52,469 bases of DNA, taken from NCBI GenBank assembly GCA_003427395.1, contig BFEA01000258.1:2025302-2077770 (forward strand). The letters are read 5' to 3'. Made by a program: the position numbers and the translations under genes. Positions 1 through 10,869 of the stretch are shown here, piece after piece (positions within the stretch are counted from its first letter, which is position 1; every line of letters begins with the position of its first letter). This stretch comes from Chara braunii (Eukaryota; Streptophyta; Charophyceae; Charales; Characeae). The notes under the pieces were generated by a model. The model was not told the DNA's origin. It saw nothing but the letters and a program-made list of their open reading frames with translations, and made no database searches.

Positions 1-365
1 AATATGGGGATAAGGGGAATCACGAGGAGTGAAAAACATCTGAGAAAGTACAACTACTGCAAAATCTAATGTATCGGTGTTAACTATGAAGGGACGATCA
101 GGCAAAGAGCCGATGCAGAAATCACCAGCTTCTTAAGGGCGTGAAAAACATTCTCGTATTGCGGTGTCCAAAACCATGGCGGGTTCTTCCAGAGAAGGGT
201 GAAGGTAAGGGCATAGAGATACCTAGCGTATCCTCAGATGAAATTACTATAGTAACTAGTAAGGCATAAGAAACTGCGAAGCTGCTTGACGGATGTGGGG
301 ACGGGCCACTCCGCGATAAAAGTGATCTTCGCGTCGTCCAAGTGAAGACCCTGGTCATACACATG
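1..365 (-). pseudogene. gypsy RT C-terminus / RNase H start, decayed
   Basis: The minus strand continues from RT into the tether and RNase H start, collinear with copy 2 from about 45.83 to 46.2 kb. It keeps codons that are stops in copy 2: a Trp codon at 306-308 (stop at 45892 in copy 2), a Trp codon at 168-170 (stop at 46030) and a Gln codon CAG at 40-42 (TAG at 46171). Other stops break this copy itself. The segment is cut by the window start. Confidence 0.8.
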
Positions 366-890
366 TCAGTGGTGTCCTATAAAGTTCACCTTACGCAGGG
401 CAAAGCGGCACTTACTAAGTTTGGCGTATAAGTCATGCTTGCATAAGCGTTGTAGGATATCGGCGAGGTGTCTGAGATGGTCTTCTAAGGTACGACTATA
501 AACCAAGATGTTGTTCAGGTATATGAGAACGTATTCTTCAAGGATGTCCCTTACGATATCGTTCATCGTCATCTGGAAGGTGGCACGTGCATTGGTGAGG
601 TTGAAAGGCATCACCTTTGACTCGTAGTGGTTGAAGCGCAATCGGAAGAAGCGGTTGTCTGCCAGACGGTCAAACAACTTATATGTCAAAGGCATGGGAT
701 AGTTGTTCTTAATCGTGTAACGATTAAGGTTGCGGTAATCAATGTAGAGGCGGAGGGTTCTATCCGCTTTGCAAGCAAAGAGAACGGATACACCCCGTTG
801 AAAGTTACTAGATTTAATGGAATGCAATCGAAAGAGTTCCTCAAGTTGGTGCTTGAGTTCCATCGCCTATGAAATCGAGAGTCAGTGGGG
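366..890 (-). pseudogene. gypsy reverse transcriptase, inactivated
   Basis: The translated segment has the RT signatures seen in copy 2: a VLFACKAD start, IDYRNLN, NNYPMP, VMPFNLT and the palm loop. The palm motif reads YLNNILVY where copy 2 has YLDDILVY: both catalytic Asp codons are Asn (plus-strand positions 510-515). About 27 residues between NRFF and HYES, including the region that carries the first catalytic Asp (TKIDLRSGY in copy 2), are deleted. Polymerase activity is therefore impossible. Both Asp-to-Asn changes are G-to-A on the coding strand, that is C-to-T on the other strand. Confidence 0.92.
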
Positions 891-893
891 TGC

Positions 894-1270
894 CTAATGG
901 TGGATACGATAATCAGACACGAGCTGGATAGAATGCTCAACATCGCGCATCGGAGGGATCCCATTGTATGAGAAATACAGGAGAAATACGTCACAGTACT
1001 CTTGAATTACGTCACGAACGATGGGTGCTAAGTCGACGGTGAACCACGTGAGTTCCTCAGTGTCTACATCAGCAGGAAACGTACGTGTGGACTCCTCAGT
1101 AGACGGCGAAGGAACCTCGGATATCGAAGGAGAACTTGAATCAACAGGTTGAGGGGTGAATGTAGAGATGAGAGTCACGAAGATGGAGGAAGGGTCAGGG
1201 GGGTCGAGCTCCAAATAGATGAGCTCAACCTATGGACAGAAGCGATCATAGCGAAAAAAAATCATGACGT
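894..1270 (-). pseudogene. gypsy protease-RT linker, decayed
   Basis: Translation contains PIVRDVIQEYCDVF followed by GIPPMRDVEHSIQL, which is the region just before the RT fingers in Ty3/gypsy polyproteins and matches copy 2 (VVRDLIREYHDVF, GIPPMHDVEHSIQL at 45.1-45.2 kb). It joins the RT segment with an interrupted frame. Confidence 0.8.
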
Positions 1271-1499
1271 TCACCGAGTAGAAGGTGATGTTCTCCTGAC
1301 ATATGAAGTGAGCAAAATGGCAAGGAGAAGTGAAGGCGAATTTTGGGTAGGATCCAGAGGAGCGAGGATCCTGGGAAGAGAGGTCGGGAAGGGTGTTGCC
1401 CGATGTGCCAAGGAATTAATCGTGATAGGTCTGACCACACTTCGCTTTGAGAGCGAGTATCTCGGTCGCCCATTCGACCTCTGTGCCAAGAAACTTACG

Positions 1500-1839
1500 A
1501 GCCAAAGGAGTGTCAAGGATAAAATCGTACCCAGTCTCCAACACGTCAACGTACGCAGAGGAATGGTAGCGTCGAGACACCTGGTCCGATGGTTGGAGGG
1601 TAAGAAAAAAGTGAAGGTCAGAAACCGTTTAATCGAAGAAGCGTTGCATCTTGTTTTTTCTGAGGGGGGAAAAAGATAGGAGAGCGATACCCAGAGGTAG
1701 TTGGGCGAGCTTCCGCAACTACGCGAGGGTGAACGAAATCCCACTGCGAGTCGGAGTCCCATAAAGCGAGGTACACCCTCATAGATGCCCCAAGGCGAAT
1801 ATGAATAATGGGGAGGGTCTGATCAGCGCTAGAGAGCAA
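1500..1839 (-). pseudogene. gypsy aspartic protease, decayed
   Basis: The minus-strand reading has LPIIHIRLGASMRVYLALWD then SDSQWDFVHPR, collinear with the protease of copy 2 at 44.36-44.48 kb. The catalytic Asp codon is kept (plus 1756-1758), but the Gly of the usual Asp-Ser/Thr-Gly triad is Asp. The rest continues in shifting frames toward 1500. In copy 2 the opposite happened: Gly kept, Asp lost. Confidence 0.8.
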
Positions 1840-2199
1840 GACGAGAAGACAACGCAGGACGTTACATGTCTTGTGAGTCGCTCCTAACGAGATTGAAGAA
1901 TGCGCAAATCAAGGTGAGATGACACAACGCCATCGCGAGTCGCCAGTTGAGTGTTATAGCGAGTTGTGCGAATGACGCGATGTGTCGGAAGCCTCAGAGG
2001 GGAAGGACTAGATGTGGCGATCTGTTGTGGGGTAGACGGTACCTCGACAAACGGTGAGGCAATGAGAACTGCGTTTGTTGTGTCATGAGGATCCTCTGGT
2101 GTGGTAGCCAAAGGGGTAAAACGCAACTCGGTGGTCGGAAAGTCGGCTACATGCGAGGCCTCAACGGTACACTGCAGAGTGACTCGCTGAATGAGAATG

Positions 2200-2640
2200 G
2201 TCGGGCAGGGCCGGGAGGGGACTGGGATCGATGCTGACGAGAAATGTCAGCATAGTAATGATCGAGGACAACATGATATAGGGCACCGTGAGTCCTGACG
2301 GCAATGGATACAACCTCGACGAGCCTAGAGGGCGGCATGCTCATCAGGTGTCAGAGCTCCACGAGGACTCAGAGAGACAAAATCCTGTGGGAGGTCCACC
2401 TGAGGAACAACGAATATGCGGGCACCGCGCTGTGCGAACCGACTATGAGCACGACCTATAGTGGATAGGGCCATCCACAAGCGATTACCAAGGATGGTCG
2501 TCTTGTCATCCAAATGGTAGCGGATGAGGTCCATCAACACGATGTCCTCAGGGGCAACCCTAAGGGTAAAGTCAAGCTCGGTCATATGGTCATCGGCGTA
2601 CTTGAGCGCACTGTAGCGTCAAGAGAATGATCCTCCAATC
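2200..2640 (-). pseudogene. gypsy gag C-terminal part with damaged zinc knuckle
   Basis: The frame at 2585-2325 (YHLDDKTTILGNRLWMALS ... DLPQDFVSLSPRGALTPDEHAAL) aligns with copy 2 gag (YHLKDSTLPMAERLQLILS ... DLPQGFVPPRGVLFVEEHAAI). Just downstream, copy 2 encodes a CX2CX4HX4C knuckle. Here about four residues (Gly-His-Thr-Ser) are missing by an in-frame deletion, leaving Cys-Ile-His-Cys then Asp-Ser-Arg-Cys, so the zinc-binding His is gone. A stop also precedes the knuckle. Confidence 0.8.
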
Positions 2641-2839
2641 TGAGTTGGTCGGCAGAAGCAGTCGACGAAAGAGGAACGACCACATGTGGTGCCTCGTGAC
2701 TGAGTGGTGGAGGCAGAATGCGCAAAGGACGAGGCGGTGGAGAAACGACTACGCATCCTCTGATACTGGCAAGCGACATTGTACGCTTGCTCTGCCGATG
2801 AGAATGACCGCCTCAATAACTCTAGACGGTAGTCGGTCG

Positions 2840-3530
2840 GAAGACTCTAAAAAAATCGGTCAATGAGCATGACATCCGAAAGGAACGTCTCATCACATAT
2901 GAGGCGGGCGTCCTGAAACACCCCGATGTGACGCTTTAAGTCACTCGCGACACTAGACCTCGACCATCTCGTCTGGGTGATGCGAGTCTGGGCATCAGCG
3001 GTGTCATGCCGAGCATCGAAGCGGTCCTCGAGAAAGGTCATGAAATCCACGAAGCTGGGAACCTCACCCGTACGCTGACGATGGGTATAATAGTTGTCCC
3101 ACGTAGAGGAAGGGCTGCCATGCAGTTTGGTTGCGAGCACATTGCACCACATCTCCTAGGGGGTAGTTGTCAACATTAGTGCGTGTATGGCTATTTGCAG
3201 CCACTGCGACACACGGAGTGTGCTATCGTAGTTGGGTATATATCCGACAAACGCACAAGGGGGGGTTTGTCGTGGTGACGGCGAGGCGAGAGTGGTTGGG
3301 GTGCCTGCACTATAGCGGCAAAAGTCAAGGCCGGTACAGGGGTGGGAGTGAGAGCAGGTTGTGAACGTAGTCACTGGTAAGGGGGCCACTAGATGTGGAG
3401 GTGGCGACCGCAGAAAGCTGTGACAGAGTGGCGAGGTAAGAAGGGAGAGGAGGGGGAACATGTCGAGCGAAGCAAGTCTGCATGCTTGAAGTAGAAGGGG
3501 TGGTAGACAAGAAAAAAGAGTGAGCATCCA
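2840..3530 (-). pseudogene. gypsy gag capsid-like region, decayed
   Basis: The frame 3152-2847 (FVDFMTFLEDRFDARHDTAD, then DLKRHIGVFQDARLICDETF) matches copy 2 (FMDFQAFLKDRFRARHDVND, then GLDRRIQVV). The upstream portion (NYDSTLRVSQWLQIAI) matches YDGTGIRVSRWLQSAT. The Gln codon CAG at plus 2913-2915 corresponds to a TAG stop in copy 2 at 43263. The frame is interrupted at 3156, and the N-terminal proline-rich part seen in copy 2 is poorly preserved. Confidence 0.82.
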
Positions 3531-3609
3531 GAGAGGGGTGAGGTTGTCTCAAAGTAAGAATCTTCGCTTAAGCCTATGCAATGTTGGACTGCAGAGTAGT
3601 CACTCGCAG

Positions 3610-5467
3610 GGTGCGTGGTGTCGAGTCCCCACCGCTTCGAAGGTCTGGTTCAATGTCCCTTCCAGGGCCGAGTGCAGTGGGTTGGTGGACTGGCAGACTG
3701 GCATACAAGATTTTGGTAAGTATAGAGAAGTCATGTAAAATAAAATTGCATTCAGAAAACAACCTTTGTCACTCTCAGTTATATCGTCGAGTAGTCAGGA
3801 TTATCCCTCCTGCCAACTACGACACGGCTTAGAGTGAGGCGTTCGGGTTTATCGCCTGCACCTGACCCCGTACAAAGTTCGGACTCAAGGTCATCGGAGT
3901 CCCTATTATCCAGGAGTCCGTCAAGTAGCCTTGAGTGTAACCTGTCTAATAAGAAGAGGAAAATAGCATAGCATCTCATGCATCATTGAACAAATAACAC
4001 TGAAAGAACAAGAAGACCAGAGACGAGACTCTGCAAGAACATGATCAGAGCCATGAGACTGAAAAGTGGTACATAAGTAATGCAGGAAGCAGCCATTGGA
4101 GGATTGTAGTCACTGATATGTTAGAATAATCATGTCAACAATATACATCACAATGACTAGAAGAAGTGAGTCTCAATCAAGAATAATAAGTGGTACCCCC
4201 TCTTGAGTTGACCCTACTGTCTTGGACTCCACATTCAGTATACGCTGGTCCTCCTCATCATTAAGAACCCGGGTTGCTATCGACTCTAGGACCACATAGC
4301 TGATATCAAGAGGTGCTGCATGATCAATTTGATGTAGGTTATACATCTCGCCATCTCCTTGTTTGCGATGCTCCAGAGATAGAGTTCCTCGCCAAGAGTA
4401 ATATCGCCCGTAGCACCAATCAGTATCTCGATCCGTCTCTTCCTGTCGATGTAAACGTATGAAACCTCAAGGATACGATCTCCATAAAATGGCTTCCGAA
4501 AGGCCTGCATCGCAAAATTTGCCCCAACCACGTCTCCGAGATATGGGACCGATCCTTCCCCTCTTGGGGTCCGACAACCGCCTCGATCATAAACTCGCCT
4601 GACATATAGAAATCAATCTCCCAAAAGCAGATACCGTGCAAGAACATCATATGCAACCCGTCTCAATGTCGCTCTCCGCCGTTGCCGCTTACCAGTCTCC
4701 AGTGCTTAAGCTATCATCAATAGGTTCAGTCTCTATGAGTGTCCCAATCGAAGTAATCAAGCTCGCATTGCATGGATAAAAATCCTACTCATCGGTCTCT
4801 AATCTTTGTGTGCAGATGGTAATTGGGACACGTGATTTAGCTATTTTTCTCCTGATCCGCTCGTCCTTCCGGTTTTTGTCATTGCTACGTGCTTCAGTGA
4901 GGGGCCTGGGATTGCACCCATCAAAATCGAAGAAGACACCACCAGGGGCTGAAGGGACTTGAGGGAACACTTCATGAAGCCAATTGTCCCTCCAATGGCT
5001 CTCCCTGCGAAATATGTAGTCGACGATCCTGTTATATGTGGCACCCTTCACCCCCCCCCTATCGGTGTGCCGGTTTGGACAATAATTGTGCCCCTGCGAG
5101 TACTAACGCCCGAATCCTCCAGATGACAGGATCAATCAACAAGTCCCTCCCATTGTTCCCCAAAACAAGTAGGAGTTCACCAACCACGTCAAATCAGCAA
5201 CTCACAGCATAGGCCCAACTGAACAATGGTGAAGGCAATGCTTGGGCCTGCCGAACGGGTCTGGCCGAAAAAGGTAACAAAGTGGTGTTTGGGCCTGCTG
5301 GAGTGGGCCAAGCTGAATCAACAACCAGCTACTTAATTGAAAAGGGCCCGCCTGAACAGCAACAACTCGGTGGAAGGGCCTGCCTGATCAGCAGCAGCTC
5401 GACGGAAGGGCCCGCCTGTATGGGCCTGGTTGAACAACAACAACTTGATGGAGGGCGCCCGTTGTAA
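3610..5467 (-). repeat. Long dispersed repeat, copy A (possible LTR)
   Basis: This segment aligns along its length with 13105-15130 in direct orientation, with frequent substitutions (by eye about 80-85% identity). Shared landmarks: GGTCTGGTTC near 3642 and 13117, the stretch around 3800-3850 and 13270-13320, and the gggcc-cgcct minisatellite at 5220-5466. Relative to copy B it lacks about 160 bp at position 5055 and most minisatellite units. On the minus strand it is preceded by an A-tract (plus 5479-5495), which could be a polypurine tract if this is a 3' LTR. That role is inferred. Confidence 0.75.
4286..5051 (-). pseudogene. Unrecognised reading frame in repeat copy A, broken
   Basis: Two minus-strand pieces match the copy B frame: 5051-4785 (ESHWRDNWLHEVFPQV, VFFDFDGCNPRPL) and 4531-4286 (VSYVYIDRKRRIEILIGATG, EELYLWSIANKEMARCITYI). 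Between them IDFYMSGEF is in a shifted frame. Copy A keeps a stretch (GDRILEVSYVY and the residues before it) that is partly deleted in copy B. No family is recognised. Shared amino-acid pattern across the copies suggests the ancestral frame encoded a protein, but neither copy is intact. Confidence 0.45.
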
Positions 5468-5478
5468 ACGGACAACCA

Positions 5479-5743
5479 TTTTTTTTTTTTTTTTACGTAA
5501 GTTGTCTTTATATTTTTTGTTTTGTTTTTCTTTTTAGATTTTCTTCAAGTTTTCTTTTTTAGGATTTGCTTTAGATTTTCCTTATATTTTTTCTTTATCT
5601 TCTAGATTTTCTTTTTCTTTTCCGCCTCCTCATTCGTGATATTACTAAGTTGCCCGTTTGTTGACGAACGAGTTGGTACTGCTATTGGGGCAACGTGAAA
5701 GCCGAATGAATCTACCCCTAAAGCATGGAACTATACACTTGTG

Positions 5744-5821
<78 letters not shown>

Positions 5822-6060
5822 ACAAGGCTCTTACCTGGCGGCGAACATCATGTTACTCCATTGATAGGATGGGCAAAATCGGAATGAATCTTCAGCTCGA
5901 ATATGGAAATATACACTGCCACAAACAACCCTTTCTCAATTGTTTCAAGAAACTACGCCCGTTCATTTGGAGAAACGGGCAACAACTGCAACCTTTTGTT
6001 TTTATTGTTAGTTTTTTTTTATTTTTTTTTCTGATTTTTTTTTTTTTTTTTCTGTTAGAT
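5479..6060. repeat. T-rich low-complexity region with short direct repeat
   Basis: Long T-runs occur at 5479-5495, 5500-5620 and 6010-6055. Around the microsatellite, about 60 bp near 5675-5740 resemble 5855-5925 (both share GAATGAATCT and ATACACT blocks), a degenerate direct duplication. No gene is supported; apparent frames here arise from low complexity. Confidence 0.6.
5747..5818. repeat. (GA)36 microsatellite
   Basis: Uninterrupted GA dinucleotide run of 72 bases. Confidence 0.98.
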
Positions 6061-6780
6061 TTTCGCCACCCCTTCGTTGTACTGCAGTTTGCTGCGCCGG
6101 TTCGTTTTAGGAAACGGGCTGCAGCACTCAACGGCGCGTCTGAACCTTGTGCGGTTGACGCCCAACTACAGGCGCCTATTGCTTCTTTAGCGTTTGAGGA
6201 CTTTAAGCTAGAGGTGTCATAAAAGTTGCCACGGGGTTACTGGCTGGTGGCAGCCAAACGTTCAGAGCGACGTTGTTTTTTTATCCTTTGAAGTTGGCTT
6301 CAGCCGACTTCGCCCGAATCAGGCACACTTTCTGTGCCCGATACGGGCGCACACAGGGGAAAGAAGCCCCTGTTGAGCTTGAGTCTAATTCGACTCTGTG
6401 AAATGAATGGGGGAGTATGACTGCTCGTTTTTAGGGGGAAACGAGCTGCTGCGCCCAGGGGAATGAAAAGTTGCCCCCTTAGAAAAAAAAATAAAAAAAA
6501 TAGAGGGGAAACGGTTGCGAATATGGTCGAGGTCGCGGAATAGGTGCAGCCCCAGAAGGTTCTAGGAGGTGATGGAACTGCGCCTGCTCATTTGTGAGCA
6601 GGCAGCACTAAGTGGCCGAGTACAACCGTTTCCAGGAGTATTTGGCCTAGGAAAACGGCGAGGTACTTCTGGGGGTTGATGACCTTGGTTCCCCTAGGGG
6701 AAAACCAAGGCACCGGGGCCCTGACCGTTGATTTAGATCGAGGGTCAGGAGCACCCACAAAGTTTTGCCTAGCTGTGGCC
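6061..6780. other. Gene-free stretch with small hairpins
   Basis: No coding signal. It contains several short inverted repeats: CAGGGG/CCCCTG around 6354-6372, a CTCGTTT/AAACGAG pair around 6424-6446, and CTGCTCA/TGAGCAG around 6585-6602. Function unknown. Confidence 0.4.
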
Positions 6781-9000
6781 AAAGAAGCTGCCCACATGCC
6801 TTCGGCTAGCTAAAAAAAACAACTCCCCACCCAACAGCCTCACACTTGTGGCAGTGTTGCTGGGCCATTCACTTGAGTGAATGCTGGCTGGCTGCTAATG
6901 TGGGGCGGTGCTGCCGGAGAGGAGGGAGAGGAAGTGTTGTTGGAGAGGAGAATGGAGGTCTGCAGGGTGAGGGGAGACGCTGCTGGAGGAGGAAGTGGAG
7001 GTCCGCAGGAGCATTAGAGGAGGGCAGCCATAGTCGAGGCTGGGAGCTCACTGCCCCACCTTTGAATGGGTGTCGCGGTCGGTGGGCTGCATCAGGGTTG
7101 GATGGTGTAGTGAGCAGCAAGGGTCGTCCGGGGTTATGCTACCGAAATCTTGGCTCGGCGGCAACCTTTTTTTAAAGGGGAAGTACTGCCATTTTTTTTA
7201 GCACGGCGACAGCAACACTTTTCAGTGCAGTTATGCTGCGTTTTTTACGGCACGGCGAGCGATGGTCGCGCCGTTGGTTTTTTGGTGTGTGGCGGCTATG
7301 GCGGACCAGTGTGGTATAGAGGTTGGGTTAGTGTTGGTGCACGGTTGACGTTGTGAGGCAGTGGTGTGTGGACCGGTGACACAAGAGAGTGTGGAGTGTG
7401 TGCGCACTGCAGTGACTATTGGAGTCACGACACTTGTGGTTTTTGTTGGAAGCCACTTTTATTTTTTTTTACGGCATAGTGGAGCCATCATCTTGGTGTG
7501 CGGCCAGGCGAGAGTGATGTCGAACGATCGTGGTACTGGTTTTGACGGCGCGGCAAGAGGCAGTCCTACTTTTATTTTTTTGCGGCACGCAGCGGTCATG
7601 ATGGATATCAGTGTGGCATGGAGATTGAGCTAGCACTGGTGTGTGGTTGGGACCGTGTGGCAGTCGTGCGTGGAGCAGCGACATGAAGAGAGTCCGAAGT
7701 AAGTGCATGCGGCAATAGTCATTGGGGCTCACGACACATGTGGTTTTCAGCTAGGGCTACCTTTATTTTTTTTGTGGCACGCGGTGTGAGCGGTTTTGGA
7801 CCATCTGGTATTGAGGGCAATGGTTGGACTGATTTTGTGATCGGGACCAGCATGTTGGTGTGACTATTGCGAGCGGACATGGTGATTTTAGGTTGCGTGG
7901 GCTTGCGATTGGTTGGGAAGTATCCTTGGAGGGCGTGGTGAAGTTGGTATGGCGCTGAGATAGTTTGGGATATTGGGACAATGTGAAAACTCATTCGTGG
8001 GAACACCCTCCTGGAGGGCTATCTCGCTTGAGTTTTTTTTGTGGTCCAACCTCTGTTCTTTGAATAGTTGAGAAAGAACGTGGACTGTGGCTCTGGAGAA
8101 AGACTACAACTTGTGGAGTTGTGAGCCGCATATTTTCATATTCTATGGCGGTCATTTTCTTTTGATTGGAATATTACTCAGACTTTCTTGAGTAAGCCGG
8201 ATCAAACTTCACTCAAGGTCAGTCAGTTGATTGACTCAAATTTCCCTTTATGCCTGTGTGAACCCACACTTGCTTGACCCTGTTGTTTTGAACGTTCGAA
8301 AGAAAAGGTAGAGAAAGTTGTGCGAGTTATGCATATGAATGGAAAGGTCTGACTAGAGTATGCGATTGTATTGTTTTCTTTTGAATTTGTTTTCTTTGCG
8401 TGTTGTAGAGGTAGGTAGAAGGATGTTTGCAAAAGAGATTGATTATGCCTAATTGAGCAAAGGGAAAATGATTGTCTTCCTCTTCCTTCTCACCTGCCTG
8501 CAAGCCAATGATGATTCGTTGTTTTGAAAGACGTTAATTTCATGCGCATCATAAAATGAATTTGATTGAAATATAGCAGATAAAGTCAAAAGGACTTAGG
8601 TTTTCCTTAGGATTGACCCTTTCGATCCCGAATGACCTTATCTATATGTACTTGTCCACATGATTTTCATTTCCTCTATCTCTTTTCGTCTAAGTTACTA
8701 TGAATTTAAGATAAATAAAAATAATTGAGACACTTTTTTTTTCTCCATGAAGCATCTGGGGCGGGAGTTCGTTGCTTCAGGAGTCGACCTTGTTATCAAC
8801 CTAGAGTGGACCATTTTACGGAGGAATACTTTGCCGATTAGGTGGAGATGGTCCGACTTTTGAGATCCGAGTCATGTGCTCGGGCGAGGAGGGGGAGTAC
8901 CCCAGATCACGTCCTAGCAGGAGAGATCTGCAACACTTCAAGCTATGCATCTGATCAAGAATCATCCGCAAAGCAACCTGGCATCCAAGAAGATTGAGAA
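6780..9000 (+). repeat. Long dispersed repeat family C, copy 1
   Basis: Homologous, same orientation, to 28960-30935. Matching blocks in order: GTGTTGCTGGGC and GGAGGTCTGCAG near 6860-6965; CTTGAGTAAGCCG then ACTCAAGGTCA at 8186-8222; TTTCGTCTAAGTT near 8685; GTCCGACTTTTGAGATCCGA near 8850 and GAGTACCCCAGA near 8896. Between 7150 and 7800 it has irregularly spaced T-tracts followed by GCGGCACG-like words. Identity is about 70-80% by eye, so both copies are old. It may be an LTR or non-coding element; no protein is recognisable. Confidence 0.7.
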
Positions 9001-9388
9001 AGTATGGAGACGGGTGTGTGCGGGCCTAGTCTTAGGTCGGTGGTAGGTGAAATGGATAATTTTGGCAGCGCGTCGCATCAAGTCAAAACTGGGGCAGTAC
9101 GACTACCTTGTTTGCTGCATCAATATTATTGTCAGTAGCCAATTCCTTGTTGACGGTTATGTGATTGTTTTGTGGTGTTCGACCTGAGATGGTCAGATTG
9201 TATTTCGATCTTGTGTTATTGGATGTACTGTATGATGATTTTTATTTTTTTTGTTATCATTTAAGTTTAGATACACTTACCTATCAACTACGACCGATTT
9301 CTTTTGATGAAATTATATGTGGTTGTTATAACTGTCTTTTGACTGTGTGTTTAAAGGTACTAGGATCAAGTTGAGGGATTCATGCTTG
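9001..9388. other. AT-rich spacer, no gene seen
   Basis: It holds one copy of the dispersed word ATTTTGGCAGCGC (about 9058-9072) that recurs at 21.3 kb. The short frame at 9165-9374 is AT-rich with no homologous pattern, so it is not called a gene. Confidence 0.4.
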
Positions 9389-9860
9389 GTTGAAACCGTC
9401 CTAGTCGACCGACGTCAGCTTCGTACTTAGCAGATTAGCGCCCTAAGAGATAGACAACGCTCGGGTCCACTTGGCGTTTAACAAAACGTATGTATACTAC
9501 AGCGAAAGAGCAAATGCCCTCGGCTGACCCACCTCTGCAATTGCATCTAAAAACTTTCGCACGTGGGTTAATAGCTCGGTAGGGATACTCCCCTAAGGGT
9601 GGTGACAACCCCTTAGGGAACGAAAGTTTATGCCCCGGGGGAACCTATTCTATCCTAGGGGACCGCGGGATGTACAGCTGGCACACCCGGTTAGAGCGAC
9701 GAAGCAACCGCGCCCGTCTCGACGATTTGCGGGGTTATTCCACATCGTTCTCAAGTTGTCTCTGTTCTTGTTTTGATTTTATTTACTCCTGCGTGACATG
9801 GTCGGGAGGGTTCTCGTACTTTGCAAAGAAGCGGGAGCCGATGCGCTCGACACCAACTCC
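9389..9860 (-). repeat. Dispersed repeat family E, inverted copy
   Basis: On the minus strand this runs collinear with plus-strand 19490-19927: GTCGAGCGCATCGGCTC near 9850 versus 19498; a CCTCCCGACC/CCTCCCGGCC block; a gap-containing middle; GTATCCCTACCGAGCTA versus GTATCCCCGCCGAGCTA; and GGTCGACTAGGACG at the end of both. Identity is moderate. The frame that is open in the 19.5 kb copy is closed here by stops, arguing against a conserved protein. Confidence 0.72.
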
Positions 9861-9899
9861 TGTTATCCTTTCTCCAATCTCGGTTGCGCTTCTTATCCC

Positions 9900-9951
9900 T
9901 TTTTTTTTTTTTTTTTTTCCCTCATCTGCCTAACATCATCATCATCATCAC
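9900..9951. repeat. T-tract plus (ATC)n microsatellite
   Basis: A T-run at about 9899-9918 is followed by an ATC/CAT repeat at about 9934-9951. On the minus strand the latter would encode poly-Asp next to an acidic/serine stretch, just past the gag-like frame. Confidence 0.8.
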
Positions 9952-9978
9952 TTTCGCTCTCACTCTCACTTTTTCCTT

Positions 9979-10554
9979 TTACTTCTCCTTTTTCCTTTCT
10001 CCCTTTTCTTTTTCGGTCGCAACAAGAGTTTGTGTTGCTGGGGCAGGGAGGGTCAACTTCCCGATGCTACGAAGCTTAACAAGAAGATCAAGGATCTTCT
10101 CGACCTTCAAGTTTCCTCCTTCAGATGCCTCATCGTTCCCCTCTCTTGCACTAACTATTGCTTTCATTTGTTCCAAGGACCGCTTTCGGTTTGACACCGA
10201 AGGTAACTCACGAACCATCTCGACCACCTCTTCCCACTTCAGAGGATAATGGGCAACACAGCGTACCACAATTTTTCTATCATCCATTGTGAAGTTCGTT
10301 AGCAGTACATGACACTTTTGTGTCTCATCAAGGAAGAACATTCTCCGCTTATCCAACAAACTGCGATTCATTCCAAAGACATCATAATCATGTAAGAACT
10401 CTCTAACTTTGGTCTCATCAAAGCGAGGTATGTTCGTCGGAGGTACTTTGACTCTCGGAAGATGCAGCCGAACATTCATAGTGTCAATTTTTGTGTTCAT
10501 GACCTCTATCCTCTTCAACATTTCTTGCAAAATGGCGGTAGTAGTTACTCCCAC
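9979..10554 (-). CDS. Gag-like protein (191 aa), probable retrotransposon gag fragment
   Basis: A 191-residue frame on the minus strand starts at Met 10554. Residues about 1-35 are predicted amphipathic (ILQEMLKRIEVMNTKIDTMN), followed by a proline-bearing joint (VPPTNIPRFDETKVREFLHD). Charged helical sequence follows (KWEEVVEMVREL) and the frame ends in a Lys/Glu tail (EKEKGERKKEK). The pattern FDETKVREFL plus a short coiled coil resembles gag capsids of plant Ty3/gypsy elements (FDGxxVxxFL). Past the stop, another frame gives poly-Ser/Glu, poly-Asp and poly-Lys, so a frameshift may have cut the C-terminus. No zinc knuckle or protease follows. Gag is an inference from pattern; a degenerate host gene is possible. 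Confidence 0.5.
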   Translation of the reverse strand: MGVTTTAILQEMLKRIEVMNTKIDTMNVRLHLPRVKVPPTNIPRFDETKVREFLHDYDVFGMNRSLLDKRRMFFLDETQKCHVLLTNFTMDDRKIVVRCVAHYPLKWEEVVEMVRELPSVSNRKRSLEQMKAIVSAREGNDEASEGGNLKVEKILDLLVKLRSIGKLTLPAPATQTLVATEKEKGERKKEK

Positions 10555-10869
10555 TTGTCTTGCAAGAGGAACTAGCCCGACTCTGCCGAGCTCCTGCTAC
10601 CTTAACCATCTCGTATGATTTTATTTGTATACCTACCTCCTTCTGTGTCTGCCTTCTCATGAGAACGCGTTTATGATAGGCTCCCAACTCCGACCGCCGG
10701 TGAAGCTTTCCGGCAGGAGTGGCTCATGGATTCTGTCAAAAACAACTGGTCTCGTACTGCTAGTTACTCTCACATTTTTCCTTTCTAATTATTTTCTCTC
10801 TTGGTTTATTATATTACTAATCTAGTTTTGAAATGACTCGCGATTTGTCCCACTTTCCCTCAATGAAAG

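Larger units (their letters stand above)
1..3530 (-). mobile_element. Ty3/gypsy retrotransposon relic (copy 1), truncated by window start
   Basis: Read on the minus strand, this segment gives, in order, the gag capsid-like region (about 3330-2840), gag C-terminus (about 2640-2200), protease (about 1840-1500), a linker (about 1270-894), reverse transcriptase (about 890-366) and the start of RNase H (365-1). Each block aligns collinearly with the plus-strand chromovirus at 41.9-46.2 kb, so both belong to one family. The reading frame is broken by many stops and shifts, so it is a dead copy. RNase H, integrase and 3' end lie outside the window. Homology to the second copy stops near 3540, where an unrelated repeat begins; no LTR is recognisable there. 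Confidence 0.9.
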
